The translations under genes and the position numbers were made by a program. A stretch of 37,168 bases of DNA from Deltaproteobacteria bacterium. GTDB lineage: Bacteria; Desulfobacterota; Syntrophia; Syntrophales; UBA2210. Shown piece by piece: positions 24,850-32,770 of this stretch. The stretch covers positions 1 through 37,168 of the forward strand of contig JAFGPZ010000303.1 in assembly GCA_016935935.1 (NCBI GenBank). The letters run 5' to 3'. The first letter of the stretch is position 1. Each line of letters opens with the position of its first letter. Under the pieces are notes generated by a model that saw only the letters and a list, made by a program, of their open reading frames with translations, did not search any database and had not been told where the DNA came from.

Positions 24850-25491
24850 ATGAGAAATAAGAAATGCCCAAAATGCCGGTCCTTGGATATCAGTTGTGTA
24901 TATGACCTTTATGTCTGTGAAGATTGCGAAACCAGATGGCCTGTTAATGCGGGACGTCCGAAAAACAAACGGAGTCTCTCAATGCCCCAGAGAGAAGCGC
25001 TTATCGCCGATATAGAAGCCAGTCCCGATCTTTGCATAGACGGGGAACTGGCCGAAAAGTACGACCTTTCCCTGAAGCACATCGCAAGAATCAGAAGAAA
25101 CAGCACAGACATCCGTTTCAAAAGGGGCCGCGACAAAACGGTTTCGCAACTCCTGCGGAAAAAGCTCATAAAACTCGTTAATCCCGAAAAGGGATTGAAG
25201 ATTTACGAGCTGGCCCGAAAGCATAACTGTTCACAGTCAACGCTCAGTTGGCTCAGGCGAAAACATTATAGCTGCCGCCAGAATCCGCGTCCATCAGATG
25301 GATATTATCCCTACCGGGCGCTTCTTGAAAAGGCGCTTGAGCCCTACCGTCAGGTCGCGAAAAAACTGAGCGTGAAACTTGATGATGTCCTGGAGGCGGA
25401 TATGGAACAGCGAAAAATAGAGAAGGTATTAGCGTCGCCTTTCATGCAGATAGGCGGCCTGGAGCATATTCAAAAAAGGGAGGAGATCTAA
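24850..25491 (+). CDS. Zinc-ribbon helix-turn-helix phage protein
   Basis: The 213-residue protein begins with a zinc ribbon (CPKCRSLDISCVYDLYVCEDC) followed by basic sequence and two segments that look like helix-turn-helix units (LAEKYDLSLKHIARIRRN and ELARKHNCSQSTLSWLRRKH). I do not recognise the family. A DNA-binding role in early phage expression or replication is likely. A GGCGGAG site precedes it, and its stop overlaps the next start by one base. Confidence 0.6.
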   Translation: MRNKKCPKCRSLDISCVYDLYVCEDCETRWPVNAGRPKNKRSLSMPQREALIADIEASPDLCIDGELAEKYDLSLKHIARIRRNSTDIRFKRGRDKTVSQLLRKKLIKLVNPEKGLKIYELARKHNCSQSTLSWLRRKHYSCRQNPRPSDGYYPYRALLEKALEPYRQVAKKLSVKLDDVLEADMEQRKIEKVLASPFMQIGGLEHIQKREEI

Positions 25492-25796
25492 TGTTCAGGA
25501 TAGACAGAAATGTCATTATACAAAGCGCCGTTAAAAAGACAAAGCAGGAAATACTGGGCAATCTGATCATAGGAAGCATGACGTTAAAAAAGCGGGCCTG
25601 GCAATACGGGCAAAACCCGACGGATGAAACGCTGGACAAACTCTGTGAACGTGTGGCTGCCATGTATGTAACGCTCAACGAGGCAATCGTCGTCACATCG
25701 GTACACAAAACCTTCGGCTGTTTCAGAGAGAAAATGGCATCCCTTAAAAAATTGCTTGAGGAAGAAGATGAGAAAAGAGAACGGCAGGGTTCATAG
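25491..25796 (+). CDS. Hypothetical early phage protein
   Basis: A 101-residue, mostly helical protein with a charged C-terminus (LKKLLEEEDEKRERQG). No family recognised. It is coupled to the zinc-ribbon gene by a TAATG overlap, and the next small gene starts inside its end. Confidence 0.55.
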   Translation: MFRIDRNVIIQSAVKKTKQEILGNLIIGSMTLKKRAWQYGQNPTDETLDKLCERVAAMYVTLNEAIVVTSVHKTFGCFREKMASLKKLLEEEDEKRERQGS

Positions 25797-25887
25797 GATT
25801 TTTACACTGGCAATACTTATAGCCGCACTGATCTATTTCAGCCCGGCTCTTGTGCATTTCTTTTCCTTCGTTATCACTCCTTTCTAA
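25768..25887 (+). CDS. 39-residue single-pass membrane protein
   Basis: An overlooked small gene: ATG 25768 to TAA 25885-25887, with a GAGGAAGAAG Shine-Dalgarno. It starts 29 nt before the end of the preceding gene in another frame. After a basic N-terminus (MRKENGRVHR) comes one hydrophobic helix (IFTLAILIAALIYFSPALVH). It may be a phage membrane peptide such as a superinfection-exclusion or lysis-timing factor; function is unknown. Confidence 0.5.
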   Translation: MRKENGRVHRIFTLAILIAALIYFSPALVHFFSFVITPF

Positions 25888-25894
25888 AAGGCCG

Positions 25895-25928
25895 CGCCCT
25901 GTGCCTCGGCGAAAGCGGAAACAGGGCG
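25895..25928 (+). other. 8-bp stem hairpin in early operon spacer
   Basis: CGCCCTGT (25895-25902) and ACAGGGCG (25921-25928) are perfect complements around an 18-nt loop. It lies just after the small membrane protein gene. No T-run follows, so it is more likely an mRNA structure than a terminator. Confidence 0.4.
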
Positions 25929-25959
25929 AAATAAAGAGGGCCTTATCGATGGTGCAGCC

Positions 25960-26166
25960 ATGCGAGTGAACAGAATAAAGAAAAAATATCTTGTAACGCT
26001 CAATATTGCCGGAGAGATATTTGAAACCTATCTCACCGCGCGGGATCCAGACCGGGCTGAAATGCTCGCCCGAATAGACGTGGCCAAAAAGAAGGGGCTG
26101 ATTCCCAGCCCCTGGAACGTCAAACCGAGCGACTGCAGGGTAAGATTACTCGAAAACAGGTCATGA
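25960..26166 (+). CDS. Small basic phage protein, unknown
   Basis: A 68-residue basic protein (MRVNRIKKKYLVTLNIAGEI start). No family recognised. The beta-strand-like first half followed by a charged helix is typical of small phage accessory proteins. The Shine-Dalgarno is weak. Confidence 0.45.
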   Translation: MRVNRIKKKYLVTLNIAGEIFETYLTARDPDRAEMLARIDVAKKKGLIPSPWNVKPSDCRVRLLENRS

Positions 26167-26167
26167 T

Positions 26168-26255
26168 CCGCAGAATGGCGGAATACCTGCCCCGAAGTAT
26201 GACAGGGATGAAAAGTCCCTGAATCGGCCCCTCCTGCGCCGCTAAGCGGTGATAT
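26168..26255 (+). other. Run of short hairpins before the replication gene
   Basis: The spacer upstream of the replication gene holds CCGC/GCGG (26168-26181), CAGGGA/TCCCTG (26203-26221, perfect, 7-nt loop) and CCGC-TAA-GCGG near 26240-26250. No ORF is convincing here. It may be an RNA regulatory leader or a protein-binding stretch. Confidence 0.3.
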
Positions 26256-26278
26256 AAAACAGAAGCTAAAGAGAAGCA

Positions 26279-27169
26279 ATGTCGCGACTGCCATCAGAAT
26301 CATTTATGAAGGGCGACTGGGTGAAAGATACCCGCGTTCTGTCGCTTGAAGCAAAGGGCGCCTGGATAGACCTCCTGTGTGCCCTTTGGGATTCTCCCAC
26401 CAGGGGAATGCTCTCGTTGCCCTGGGAGGCATATGCCCGCCTTATCGGTGCCACCGTCGAAAAAACACAGCAAGTGATCACCGAAATCTATGAACGGGGT
26501 GTCTGTAATATTGCAGCAGAAAACGTTACATGTAACGGAAATGTACGGGAATGTAACGGCAATGTAACGCTGATAAATAGAAGGGCATACAGGGAAGAAA
26601 AAGAAAGGATATCAACACGGTATAGAGTCTATCAACATCGTGTAACAAAAAAGAAACGGCAATGTAACAGTGATGTAACGGGCGCTTATCAGCTATCAGC
26701 TTTAGTAAAAGAAAAAGAAAAGCTAAAAGAAAAAGAAAAAACGCCGGCTGGTAAACCGACACATCCTCAGTCGCCTCCGAAAGGCGACAAGCACAGGACA
26801 CCGCCGAAGATTGTACCAGGCCATGAGGCCCACAGCCTCATTAAAAATTCATTTCAAAACAAGAAGCCTCCGCCGGAACTGGCAGCGCTGGAAAAGCAGA
26901 TGTTAAAACTCATCAACAGGGTCGTTGTGAAGTATCCCCGTTTCCGGATTGACGCGTTCGTCCAGCGGAAGGTCCCGCTCAACAACGGCAACACTCCGGC
27001 GGCGCGGGAGGCCTTCATCCTGGCCTTGACAAGACTCCTGGAAAGCAAACAGGCCATAGTCAGTCCCTACAAGTTCTGCGAGCACATCTTCGACATCGAG
27101 ATCGGGAATATCAACGAACGCATCACCACCGAAAAGGCAAAGGCATTCGACTATGACGACACCAGCTGA
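26279..27169 (+). CDS. Phage replication initiation protein (YdaU/DUF1376-like, O-like)
   Basis: A 296-residue protein whose N-terminus (FMKGDWVKDTRVLSLEAKGAW, then LLCALWDSPTRGML) is the DUF1376/YdaU winged-helix seen in phage replication proteins. The middle is low complexity, with repeated Asn-Val/Cys-Asn units and a Lys/Glu-rich run. The C-terminus (about 195-295) is a helical domain. Position fits a lambda O-type initiator. The DNA coding the middle contains a phased series of TGTAACG repeats next to an A-rich tract, as in lambdoid origins. A GAGAAG site precedes the ATG. Confidence 0.65.
   Translation: MSRLPSESFMKGDWVKDTRVLSLEAKGAWIDLLCALWDSPTRGMLSLPWEAYARLIGATVEKTQQVITEIYERGVCNIAAENVTCNGNVRECNGNVTLINRRAYREEKERISTRYRVYQHRVTKKKRQCNSDVTGAYQLSALVKEKEKLKEKEKTPAGKPTHPQSPPKGDKHRTPPKIVPGHEAHSLIKNSFQNKKPPPELAALEKQMLKLINRVVVKYPRFRIDAFVQRKVPLNNGNTPAAREAFILALTRLLESKQAIVSPYKFCEHIFDIEIGNINERITTEKAKAFDYDDTS
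26524..26742. other. Candidate phage replication origin: TGTAAC iterons and A-rich tract
   Basis: Inside the replication gene, TGTAAC(G/A) occurs at 26531, 26552, 26563, 26641, 26663 and 26674, with a TGTACG variant at 26542. Spacings inside each group are 10-11 nt, one helical turn. The first copy is half of a perfect 14-bp palindrome, CGTTACATGTAACG (26524-26537). An A-rich tract (about 26705-26742) follows. This is the layout of lambda-type origins lying within the initiator gene. Confidence 0.5.
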
Positions 27170-27308
27170 CACCCCACCAACAGCAGCCGACATCCCACCG
27201 ACGGCAGCTGATATACTACCAACAGCGACTGAAAACACGGGTCCTCCGCCGGGAATAATCCCGTTCACAGTTTCCGGCATCACAAAGACTTTGAGCTTGA
27301 AAAAATAA
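27153..27308 (+). CDS. 51-residue proline/alanine repeat protein (possible)
   Basis: ATG 27153 to TAA 27306-27308, overlapping the replication gene end by 17 nt. It has about three copies of an ADxPPTA-type 8-residue unit (PADTPPTAADIPPTAADILP), then a short hydrophobic-basic tail. A purine-rich AAGGCAAAGG lies upstream. The repeat makes it distinctive, but expression is uncertain. Confidence 0.4.
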   Translation: MTTPADTPPTAADIPPTAADILPTATENTGPPPGIIPFTVSGITKTLSLKK

Positions 27309-27324
27309 TCAGGAGAGCGGAAAA

Positions 27325-27732
27325 ATGGATAGGCACAATAAACTAACAAACTCAATGACTTCTCAGGAAATCATGCTTTTTGTATCCCCCCGGATGCTGG
27401 ACAGAGACTATTGCCGCCGCAGGATTCTGGAAGCCTTTCACGGGAATGATCCGGCATGTCCGAAGTGCGATACAACCCTCACAGATTCTCAGTTGCAAAG
27501 TTTCTGGAATCTCAGCCGCGTCAAGTGCCGAAACTGCGGGATGTTCTTCACCGCCCTGACGGGTACGATATTCTCAGGCAGCCAGCTCGATCTTGAGACG
27601 ATCTTCTTCATTGCCGTGTTCTTGGAGTTGGGCATCTCAAACCGGGACCTCGCAAGCTATACCGATCTATCGATTGAAACCATACGGCTCTGGCGTCACA
27701 GATTTGAAGCCGCCGCGAACCTGAGGGAATGA
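27325..27732 (+). CDS. Zinc-ribbon HTH protein resembling the N-terminus of IS1595-type transposases
   Basis: The 135-residue protein has CPKC...CRNCGMFFTALTGTIFSGSQ, the zinc-ribbon pattern at the N-terminus of IS1595-family transposases, followed by a helix-turn-helix (LELGISNRDLASYTDLSIET). There is no DDE catalytic domain, so this is a DNA-binding protein, not an active transposase. It overlaps the ParB-like gene start (ATGA), forming a three-gene unit with it and the methyltransferase-like gene. Confidence 0.6.
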   Translation: MDRHNKLTNSMTSQEIMLFVSPRMLDRDYCRRRILEAFHGNDPACPKCDTTLTDSQLQSFWNLSRVKCRNCGMFFTALTGTIFSGSQLDLETIFFIAVFLELGISNRDLASYTDLSIETIRLWRHRFEAAANLRE

Positions 27733-28478
27733 ATATGCAGGACATCCAAAAAGAAAACAAAAGCCTGAAAAAGATCAGCAAGATTCTCTTCGGCGCATCG
27801 GCCTGGCTTGAGATAGTAAATCCGAAAGACCTGGTACTTCTGAAAGAAAACGCCCGTTATTTTAAGAAAGAAACCTTTCAGAACCTCGTCGAAAACATCA
27901 AGGAGGACAACCGCCTGTCCAGCATGCCGCTCTGCTGCATCGAAGACAGCAGATACCTTGTCCTATCCGGCAACCACAGAGTGAAGGCCGCCATAGAAGC
28001 CGACATCAAGCTGATCATCGTCATGGTCCTTTCCGGTGATCTCTCAAAATCAGAAAAGATCGCGACGCAGCTATCTCACAATGCCCTTGTGGGCCTCGAT
28101 GACATGACGCTTTTAAAATCCCTCTGGGACCAGGTCGATGATCTCAATCAGAAGATATACGCCGGACTTTCCAGCGAGACAGTGAAAGAGATAGAAAATA
28201 TAAACTTTGTCAATTTCAGCACGCCACCGCTCTACACAAAAAACCTGATATTCGCCTTTACCGAAACTGAGAAAGAATACATTGACAGCGTCCTTGACGA
28301 GCTCAGGTTGGCAGGATCCGGCGATGTCATGTTGTCCCCTATGGAGCAATATCAGGACTTTTTCGATCTCATTCAGAAAGCCAAAAAGACGAAAAACATC
28401 AAAAACGCCTCCCTGGCCCTTCTTAAACTTTGTGAGCTGGCGGGCGAAAAACTGGAGGAGGAAAAATGTCATTCGTAG
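27729..28478 (+). CDS. ParB/sulfiredoxin-fold phage protein
   Basis: A 249-residue protein. Residues about 30-110 match the ParB N-terminal domain: NPKDLVLLKENARYF, then LVENIKEDN, and the SGNHRVKAAIEA box (the GxHR motif that binds nucleotide in ParB). The C-terminal half is helical with no clear homology. In phages, ParB-like proteins often accompany DNA methyltransferases or modification enzymes. The next gene starts 13 nt inside this one and looks methyltransferase-like. Confidence 0.7.
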   Translation: MNMQDIQKENKSLKKISKILFGASAWLEIVNPKDLVLLKENARYFKKETFQNLVENIKEDNRLSSMPLCCIEDSRYLVLSGNHRVKAAIEADIKLIIVMVLSGDLSKSEKIATQLSHNALVGLDDMTLLKSLWDQVDDLNQKIYAGLSSETVKEIENINFVNFSTPPLYTKNLIFAFTETEKEYIDSVLDELRLAGSGDVMLSPMEQYQDFFDLIQKAKKTKNIKNASLALLKLCELAGEKLEEEKCHS

Positions 28479-29803
28479 GAGCAACGCGGGCGGCAATCAA
28501 GCCGATCCTGGCCAAATACGCCAGTACTATCAGATATCCCGTTTTGCTCATCGGCGCCGGCAACTTCACAATCGCATCCATCCTCAGACAGAGTGGCTAT
28601 AACGGCGCAATCACAGCCTGTGATGTGTCGCTTTATGCCTCCGCCTTGGGCGCCTACCTTTCAGACGGGCCCTTTGAAGCGGCCGAGTCTCCCGACTGTC
28701 CCGAACACCTCCGCGGCCTTCTGAAGCAGGACCGTGACGAGATGATCGCTTCCATACTGCTTCTCTTCGACCTTCGTGAAGTCTGGCAATGCAAAAACGA
28801 GTATCAGAAACGGATAATAGAAAACTACCGCATCGAATGGGACAGGCTGATCGAAAAGACTCTTGTCAAAATGACAGCATACAGGAAACAGATTGAACCC
28901 CTGGACTACAGGGCGCAGGACGGCATACAGATCCTGCGGGAGTCCTGCAGAGAACAGACAGTAATCACCTATCCGCCGACATACAAAAGGGGATACGAGC
29001 AGCTTGAAAAACTCTATAAAGCCACAGTTCATTGGGACCAGCCCTCATACGAGGAAATGACAGACAAGACGCTGGAACACTATGAGCATATAGCCGGATA
29101 CAGCGATTATTTTGTAATTCTGGAGAAGGACCTCGAAGAAGTTTATCGGATAGTCGGAGATCCTGTATCTGCGGCCGATTGCGGCCGGAATACAAAAGTC
29201 CGGATTATCCGGAAAGATACAGAAAAATCCTACCTTGTCAAAAGCACTGCTGAGAGCTCCCCCGTGGGCGCTATATGGCCTGCTGATCGTACCATTACTG
29301 GAAGCGAAACACTGTCTGCCATCTTTCTTACGGGGAAACAGAACACAAGGTTGAATGAACTGTTTATGTCCGCCCACGTCAACTACTCCACACAGAGCAG
29401 TTCGTCCATTGGATACTGTCTTGAAGGCGCACTCATCGGGAAAAGTGATTTTCAGAAGGGATTCAACGCCTTCAACTGGGGACTTCCCGAAGAAGGCGGG
29501 CAGATATATCTCATGTCTGACCTTGCTGTGCCCTATGACGGAAAACTCGCAAAGCTCGTACTCATGGCGCTTCTCTCCTCAGATATCCGGGACTATCTTG
29601 AAATGAAATACATCGAACGGTACCGCTATGTCACCACGACAGCTTTTTCGCGCCATCCCGTCAGCATGAAATACCGCGGTATTTTCAAGCTCCACAAAAG
29701 GAAAAAAACAGAAGATGGCTATTCACTCAACTACTATGCCGAATTTCAGGGCTACCGGCTGAGCGATGTTATGCCTCTCTGGTTTGAAAGATATGGAAGA
29801 TAA
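28466..29803 (+). CDS. Putative phage DNA adenine-methyltransferase-like / antirestriction protein
   Basis: The 445-residue protein has a Rossmann-like strand with VLLIGAGNFTIASILRQSGY (about 26-45), resembling motif I of D12-type adenine methyltransferases, and ITYPPTYKRGYEQLEK (about 166-181) in place of the usual DPPY catalytic motif. Such proteins with ParB-like partners occur in temperate phages, annotated as antirestriction adenine methyltransferases. The leading acidic residue of DPPY is missing (it reads YPPT), so activity is uncertain; it could be a base-modifying or inactive relative. A GGAGGAGG-like Shine-Dalgarno precedes the ATG. Confidence 0.55.
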   Translation: MSFVGATRAAIKPILAKYASTIRYPVLLIGAGNFTIASILRQSGYNGAITACDVSLYASALGAYLSDGPFEAAESPDCPEHLRGLLKQDRDEMIASILLLFDLREVWQCKNEYQKRIIENYRIEWDRLIEKTLVKMTAYRKQIEPLDYRAQDGIQILRESCREQTVITYPPTYKRGYEQLEKLYKATVHWDQPSYEEMTDKTLEHYEHIAGYSDYFVILEKDLEEVYRIVGDPVSAADCGRNTKVRIIRKDTEKSYLVKSTAESSPVGAIWPADRTITGSETLSAIFLTGKQNTRLNELFMSAHVNYSTQSSSSIGYCLEGALIGKSDFQKGFNAFNWGLPEEGGQIYLMSDLAVPYDGKLAKLVLMALLSSDIRDYLEMKYIERYRYVTTTAFSRHPVSMKYRGIFKLHKRKKTEDGYSLNYYAEFQGYRLSDVMPLWFERYGR

Positions 29804-30533
29804 AGAACTCCAGGAACTCATAAAAAAGTCAGGCGAGACCGACCTGGCAACATTGATCGGCGCGAAAGAGGCGGCTAAGCGCGCCCTCCTCGAAAGCCCG
29901 ACAGCCGCCAACCTTGCAGCCTTCAATCTGGCATCTAAGACGCTTAAAGAGCGCGCGGCAGGCGAAGACCGATCAGCCTTCAAAACCAGAGCCGACGCCC
30001 TGGAATACCTTCAGGCCCAGGGGTATAAAATTAAAAAGAGCAAACTCTATCAGGACGTAAGCCGTGGCCTCCTTAAAGTTGAAAGCGACGGAAGCGTCCT
30101 CAAGTCGTCCCTTGACATATATATTGTCAGCCCGCTCTCCGGCCTGTCACAGGCGGTGGAAAGCGACGATGAACTGGACAAACTCACCCGCGAGAGGATA
30201 AAGGCCCAGACAATCCGGGAAAAAGCTCAGTCCGAGCATTGGAAGATCAAGACCGACAAAGAGAAAGGGCTCCTCGTAGAGCGGTCCGCTTTTGAACATG
30301 CCCTTGCAGTCAGGGCTCTTCGCCTCAAAAGCGACCTGGAAAACCATGCGCGAGCCGACGCACCCGAGATTATAGACTTGGTCAAAGGCGATCACAAGAA
30401 AACCATCAGGCTCATGGAATACCTGATTGCCCGTTACAACGAGTTTCTTGACCGCTACACCAAGGACCCCGAGATAATACCTCCGGAAACAGAGAGGGAT
30501 GAAGAGAAGGAAGATGAAGATGCCGCCCTCTAA
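29793..30533 (+). CDS. Terminase small subunit (Nu1-like)
   Basis: A 246-residue protein just before the large terminase gene, overlapping it. Residues about 65-115 (RADALEYLQAQGYKIKKSKLYQDVSRGLLKV) look like the winged-helix DNA-binding domain of Nu1-type small terminases. A helical middle and an acidic tail (ETERDEEKEDEDAAL) suit assembly with the large subunit. The frame opens at 29766, but ATG 29793 puts only 11 nt of overlap on the previous gene. It would recognise the phage packaging site. Confidence 0.68.
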   Translation: MEDKELQELIKKSGETDLATLIGAKEAAKRALLESPTAANLAAFNLASKTLKERAAGEDRSAFKTRADALEYLQAQGYKIKKSKLYQDVSRGLLKVESDGSVLKSSLDIYIVSPLSGLSQAVESDDELDKLTRERIKAQTIREKAQSEHWKIKTDKEKGLLVERSAFEHALAVRALRLKSDLENHARADAPEIIDLVKGDHKKTIRLMEYLIARYNEFLDRYTKDPEIIPPETERDEEKEDEDAAL

Positions 30534-32466
30534 CCTTACATACCCCTGCGACATTCACCGCTTCACCCTGGGTGAGTGCGAAATCTTCAAGAAGAGAGAG
30601 CGTCTCAAGGGATCCGTCTGGCCCGAACGTTACCGCATGGTCGCCCAGGGTCCGCACCAGGGCAAATGGGAAAACAGCTTCACACCCTACCTGGCCGAAC
30701 CCATGGACACAGCCGCCGATCCCCATATCAGAAAAATCGTCCTTTGCTTTGCCCCCCAGACAGGCAAAAGCCAGGTTGCTTTCAACTTTTTAAGTCAGCA
30801 AATCGACGAGGCCCCGGGCCCCGCAATGTTCGTCATGCCTGACGAAAAAGTTACCCGCCGCCGTGCAAAAAGAATAATTATTCCCACGCTGGAATCGACA
30901 CCCCGGATACGTGACCTTATGAGTGACAAGTCAGATGACAAATCATCCCTAGGCATTTACTTCAAAAACGGCGCCTCCGTCATATTCGCCTGGGCCACAT
31001 CGGTATCGGAATTGTCAGCCGAATCAATCCAGTATCTCATTATGGACGAAGTAGACAAATTCCCTGTCTTTTCGGGCAGGGAAGCCGGTCCGGTCTACCT
31101 GGCCGAGATCCGGACGACGGCCTATCCCTACACAAAAAAAATCCTCTATCTCTCCACACCCACCGACGAGGAAGGGAACATTACAGTGGCCCTCACGGAA
31201 GAGGCTGATATCATCAAAGACTACCAGGCAAAATGTCCCGTCTGTGGGACATTTCAGATCATGCATTTCGACAATATCGCCTGGCCGCAGAAATGCACTG
31301 ATCCTAAAACCATAATCCGGAAGCGATTGGCCGAATACCAGTGCTGCGACTGCGGCATGTTCTGGAACGACCACATGAGAAACACCGCAGTCCGTAAAGG
31401 CAGATGGAAGGCCCGCGAAATCATAAAAGACCCCGTCGGCATTGGTTATCACTTGCCGTCCTGGTATTCACCGATGGTCAGCCTTTCCACCGTCGTGGCT
31501 GCTCATCTTCGCGGTCTTGAAGATCCGCACAAACAATTCATTTTCGTTACACAACATAAGGCCGAACCCTTTAAGGATGTGATTGTCAAACATGAGGCCG
31601 AAAGCCAGTTTCTTGAAAAGCACAAGACCGAGCTTCCCCCTGGCATCGTTCCTAAAGATGCCGTTGGCCTCACTCTGGGAGCAGACACACAGAAGCACGG
31701 TTTCTGGTTCGTTGTCCGAGCCTGGGCCATAGATCTCACCAGCTGGGACATACTGCACGGATACGTAAACAAAAAAGAAGACATCGACATGCTTGTATAT
31801 GGAACCGAATTTCGAATCGAGGACTCCCAGAACACCATGGGGATATGGCGCGCCGCAGTGGATACAGGCGGTTCGGACACGGCTGAAGATCAGGACTGGA
31901 CGCGGACTGAAGAGATTTACCAATGGCTCAGAAAAGATCGGGGCAAAATCTTCGGCATCAAAGGCGCCTCCCACAAGCAGCTGAAACGCGTTCAGGTACG
32001 TGTCATCGACAAGATGAAACGGGGCAAAGTGGTAATCCCGGGCGGTCTGGAAATCCGTTTCCTCGACACCGACGCCTTCAAGGAACTCATCTTCTGGAGG
32101 CTGGGACGATGGATGGGAAAAGAAGGCGAAAAAGACATACAGAGCCAGCGCTTTTACGTTCATGCCGACACCGGTATTGATTACGTCCGCCAGCTCCTGG
32201 CCGAAGAAAAACGCCGTGATCCCAGGACAAAAAAGACGAAATGGGTCAAGATCAGGCGAGACAATCATCTGCTTGACTGCGAAGTCTACGCCGCCGCCTG
32301 CGCCGATCCCGAGTGGATGCCTGGCCTCCAGATGATCGCCGAAATGGTGCATAACAGCAAGGAATCCTCCCTCCCTCCAAAACAGGAAACATCGCCACCT
32401 GACACACAGACGCCGGTGGTAAGACCATTGAAGTACAAGAGGCCCTCATGGCTGGACCAGAGATAA
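30499..32466 (+). CDS. Phage terminase large subunit, GpA family
   Basis: The 655-residue protein is a GpA-type packaging ATPase-nuclease. Counting from ATG 30499, Walker A is APQTGKSQ (85-92) and Walker B is YLIMDEVDKF with Asp183-Glu184. A zinc-binding CPVCG...CCDCG pair follows (about 248-290). The C-terminal nuclease part contains LTLGADTQKHGFW and AVDTGGSDTAED acidic motifs and ends with DNHLLDCEVYAAA. ATG 30520 has better Shine-Dalgarno spacing (GGAAG) and may be the real start. It packages DNA into proheads and cuts at cos or similar sites. Confidence 0.93.
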   Translation: MKRRKMKMPPSNLTYPCDIHRFTLGECEIFKKRERLKGSVWPERYRMVAQGPHQGKWENSFTPYLAEPMDTAADPHIRKIVLCFAPQTGKSQVAFNFLSQQIDEAPGPAMFVMPDEKVTRRRAKRIIIPTLESTPRIRDLMSDKSDDKSSLGIYFKNGASVIFAWATSVSELSAESIQYLIMDEVDKFPVFSGREAGPVYLAEIRTTAYPYTKKILYLSTPTDEEGNITVALTEEADIIKDYQAKCPVCGTFQIMHFDNIAWPQKCTDPKTIIRKRLAEYQCCDCGMFWNDHMRNTAVRKGRWKAREIIKDPVGIGYHLPSWYSPMVSLSTVVAAHLRGLEDPHKQFIFVTQHKAEPFKDVIVKHEAESQFLEKHKTELPPGIVPKDAVGLTLGADTQKHGFWFVVRAWAIDLTSWDILHGYVNKKEDIDMLVYGTEFRIEDSQNTMGIWRAAVDTGGSDTAEDQDWTRTEEIYQWLRKDRGKIFGIKGASHKQLKRVQVRVIDKMKRGKVVIPGGLEIRFLDTDAFKELIFWRLGRWMGKEGEKDIQSQRFYVHADTGIDYVRQLLAEEKRRDPRTKKTKWVKIRRDNHLLDCEVYAAACADPEWMPGLQMIAEMVHNSKESSLPPKQETSPPDTQTPVVRPLKYKRPSWLDQR

Positions 32467-32678
32467 GCAAAATCAAATGGGGAAGAGATTCAATTGCCGC
32501 CTATGCCGGTATATCTGTGCCCAAATTGATGGGCCTGATCAAAAAGCATAAATTCCCTGCCAACTACATCGGCGGCGAATGGTGCGCCCATACAGAAAAT
32601 ATCGACGATTATTTTCGCAAGGTCACCAGCCAGCTTACCGTTGATCCCGACGTGATTTCCGAAGACGACGAATTCTAA
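32448..32678 (+). CDS. Small helix-turn-helix protein after terminase
   Basis: A 76-residue protein overlapping the terminase end by 19 nt, behind AAGAGG. GRDSIAAYAGISVPKLMGLIKKHKFPANYIG is an excisionase/MerR-like winged-helix motif of the kind that often sits next to terminase genes. In many phages gpW or the portal gene follows directly, but here a separate cassette intervenes. Confidence 0.62.
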   Translation: MAGPEISKIKWGRDSIAAYAGISVPKLMGLIKKHKFPANYIGGEWCAHTENIDDYFRKVTSQLTVDPDVISEDDEF

Positions 32679-32735
32679 AAAAACAGAAAAAATGCATAAA
32701 TATCTGTTTTTATTGATAAAATAAGTATTTTTTAC

Positions 32736-32764
32736 TTGACATACCCTTTTCTTTCATGTAGGAT
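32736..32764 (+). promoter_or_regulatory. Strong sigma-70 promoter of the inserted cassette
   Basis: A perfect TTGACA (32736-32741), a 17-nt spacer and TAGGAT (32759-32764) lie just after the terminase block, in an AT-rich stretch. It would give the MoxR-VWA cassette its own transcription, starting near 32771. Confidence 0.65.
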
Positions 32765-32770
32765 AAAGTT

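Noticed and set aside
26903..27355. Minus-strand ORF with Ala/Val/Gly repeats
   Set aside because: It is the antisense shadow of the proline/alanine repeat and the replication gene end, with no independent support.
27325..27732. IS1595-family insertion sequence
   Set aside because: Only the zinc-ribbon/HTH part is present, without a DDE domain or terminal inverted repeats, and it is embedded in an overlapping phage operon.
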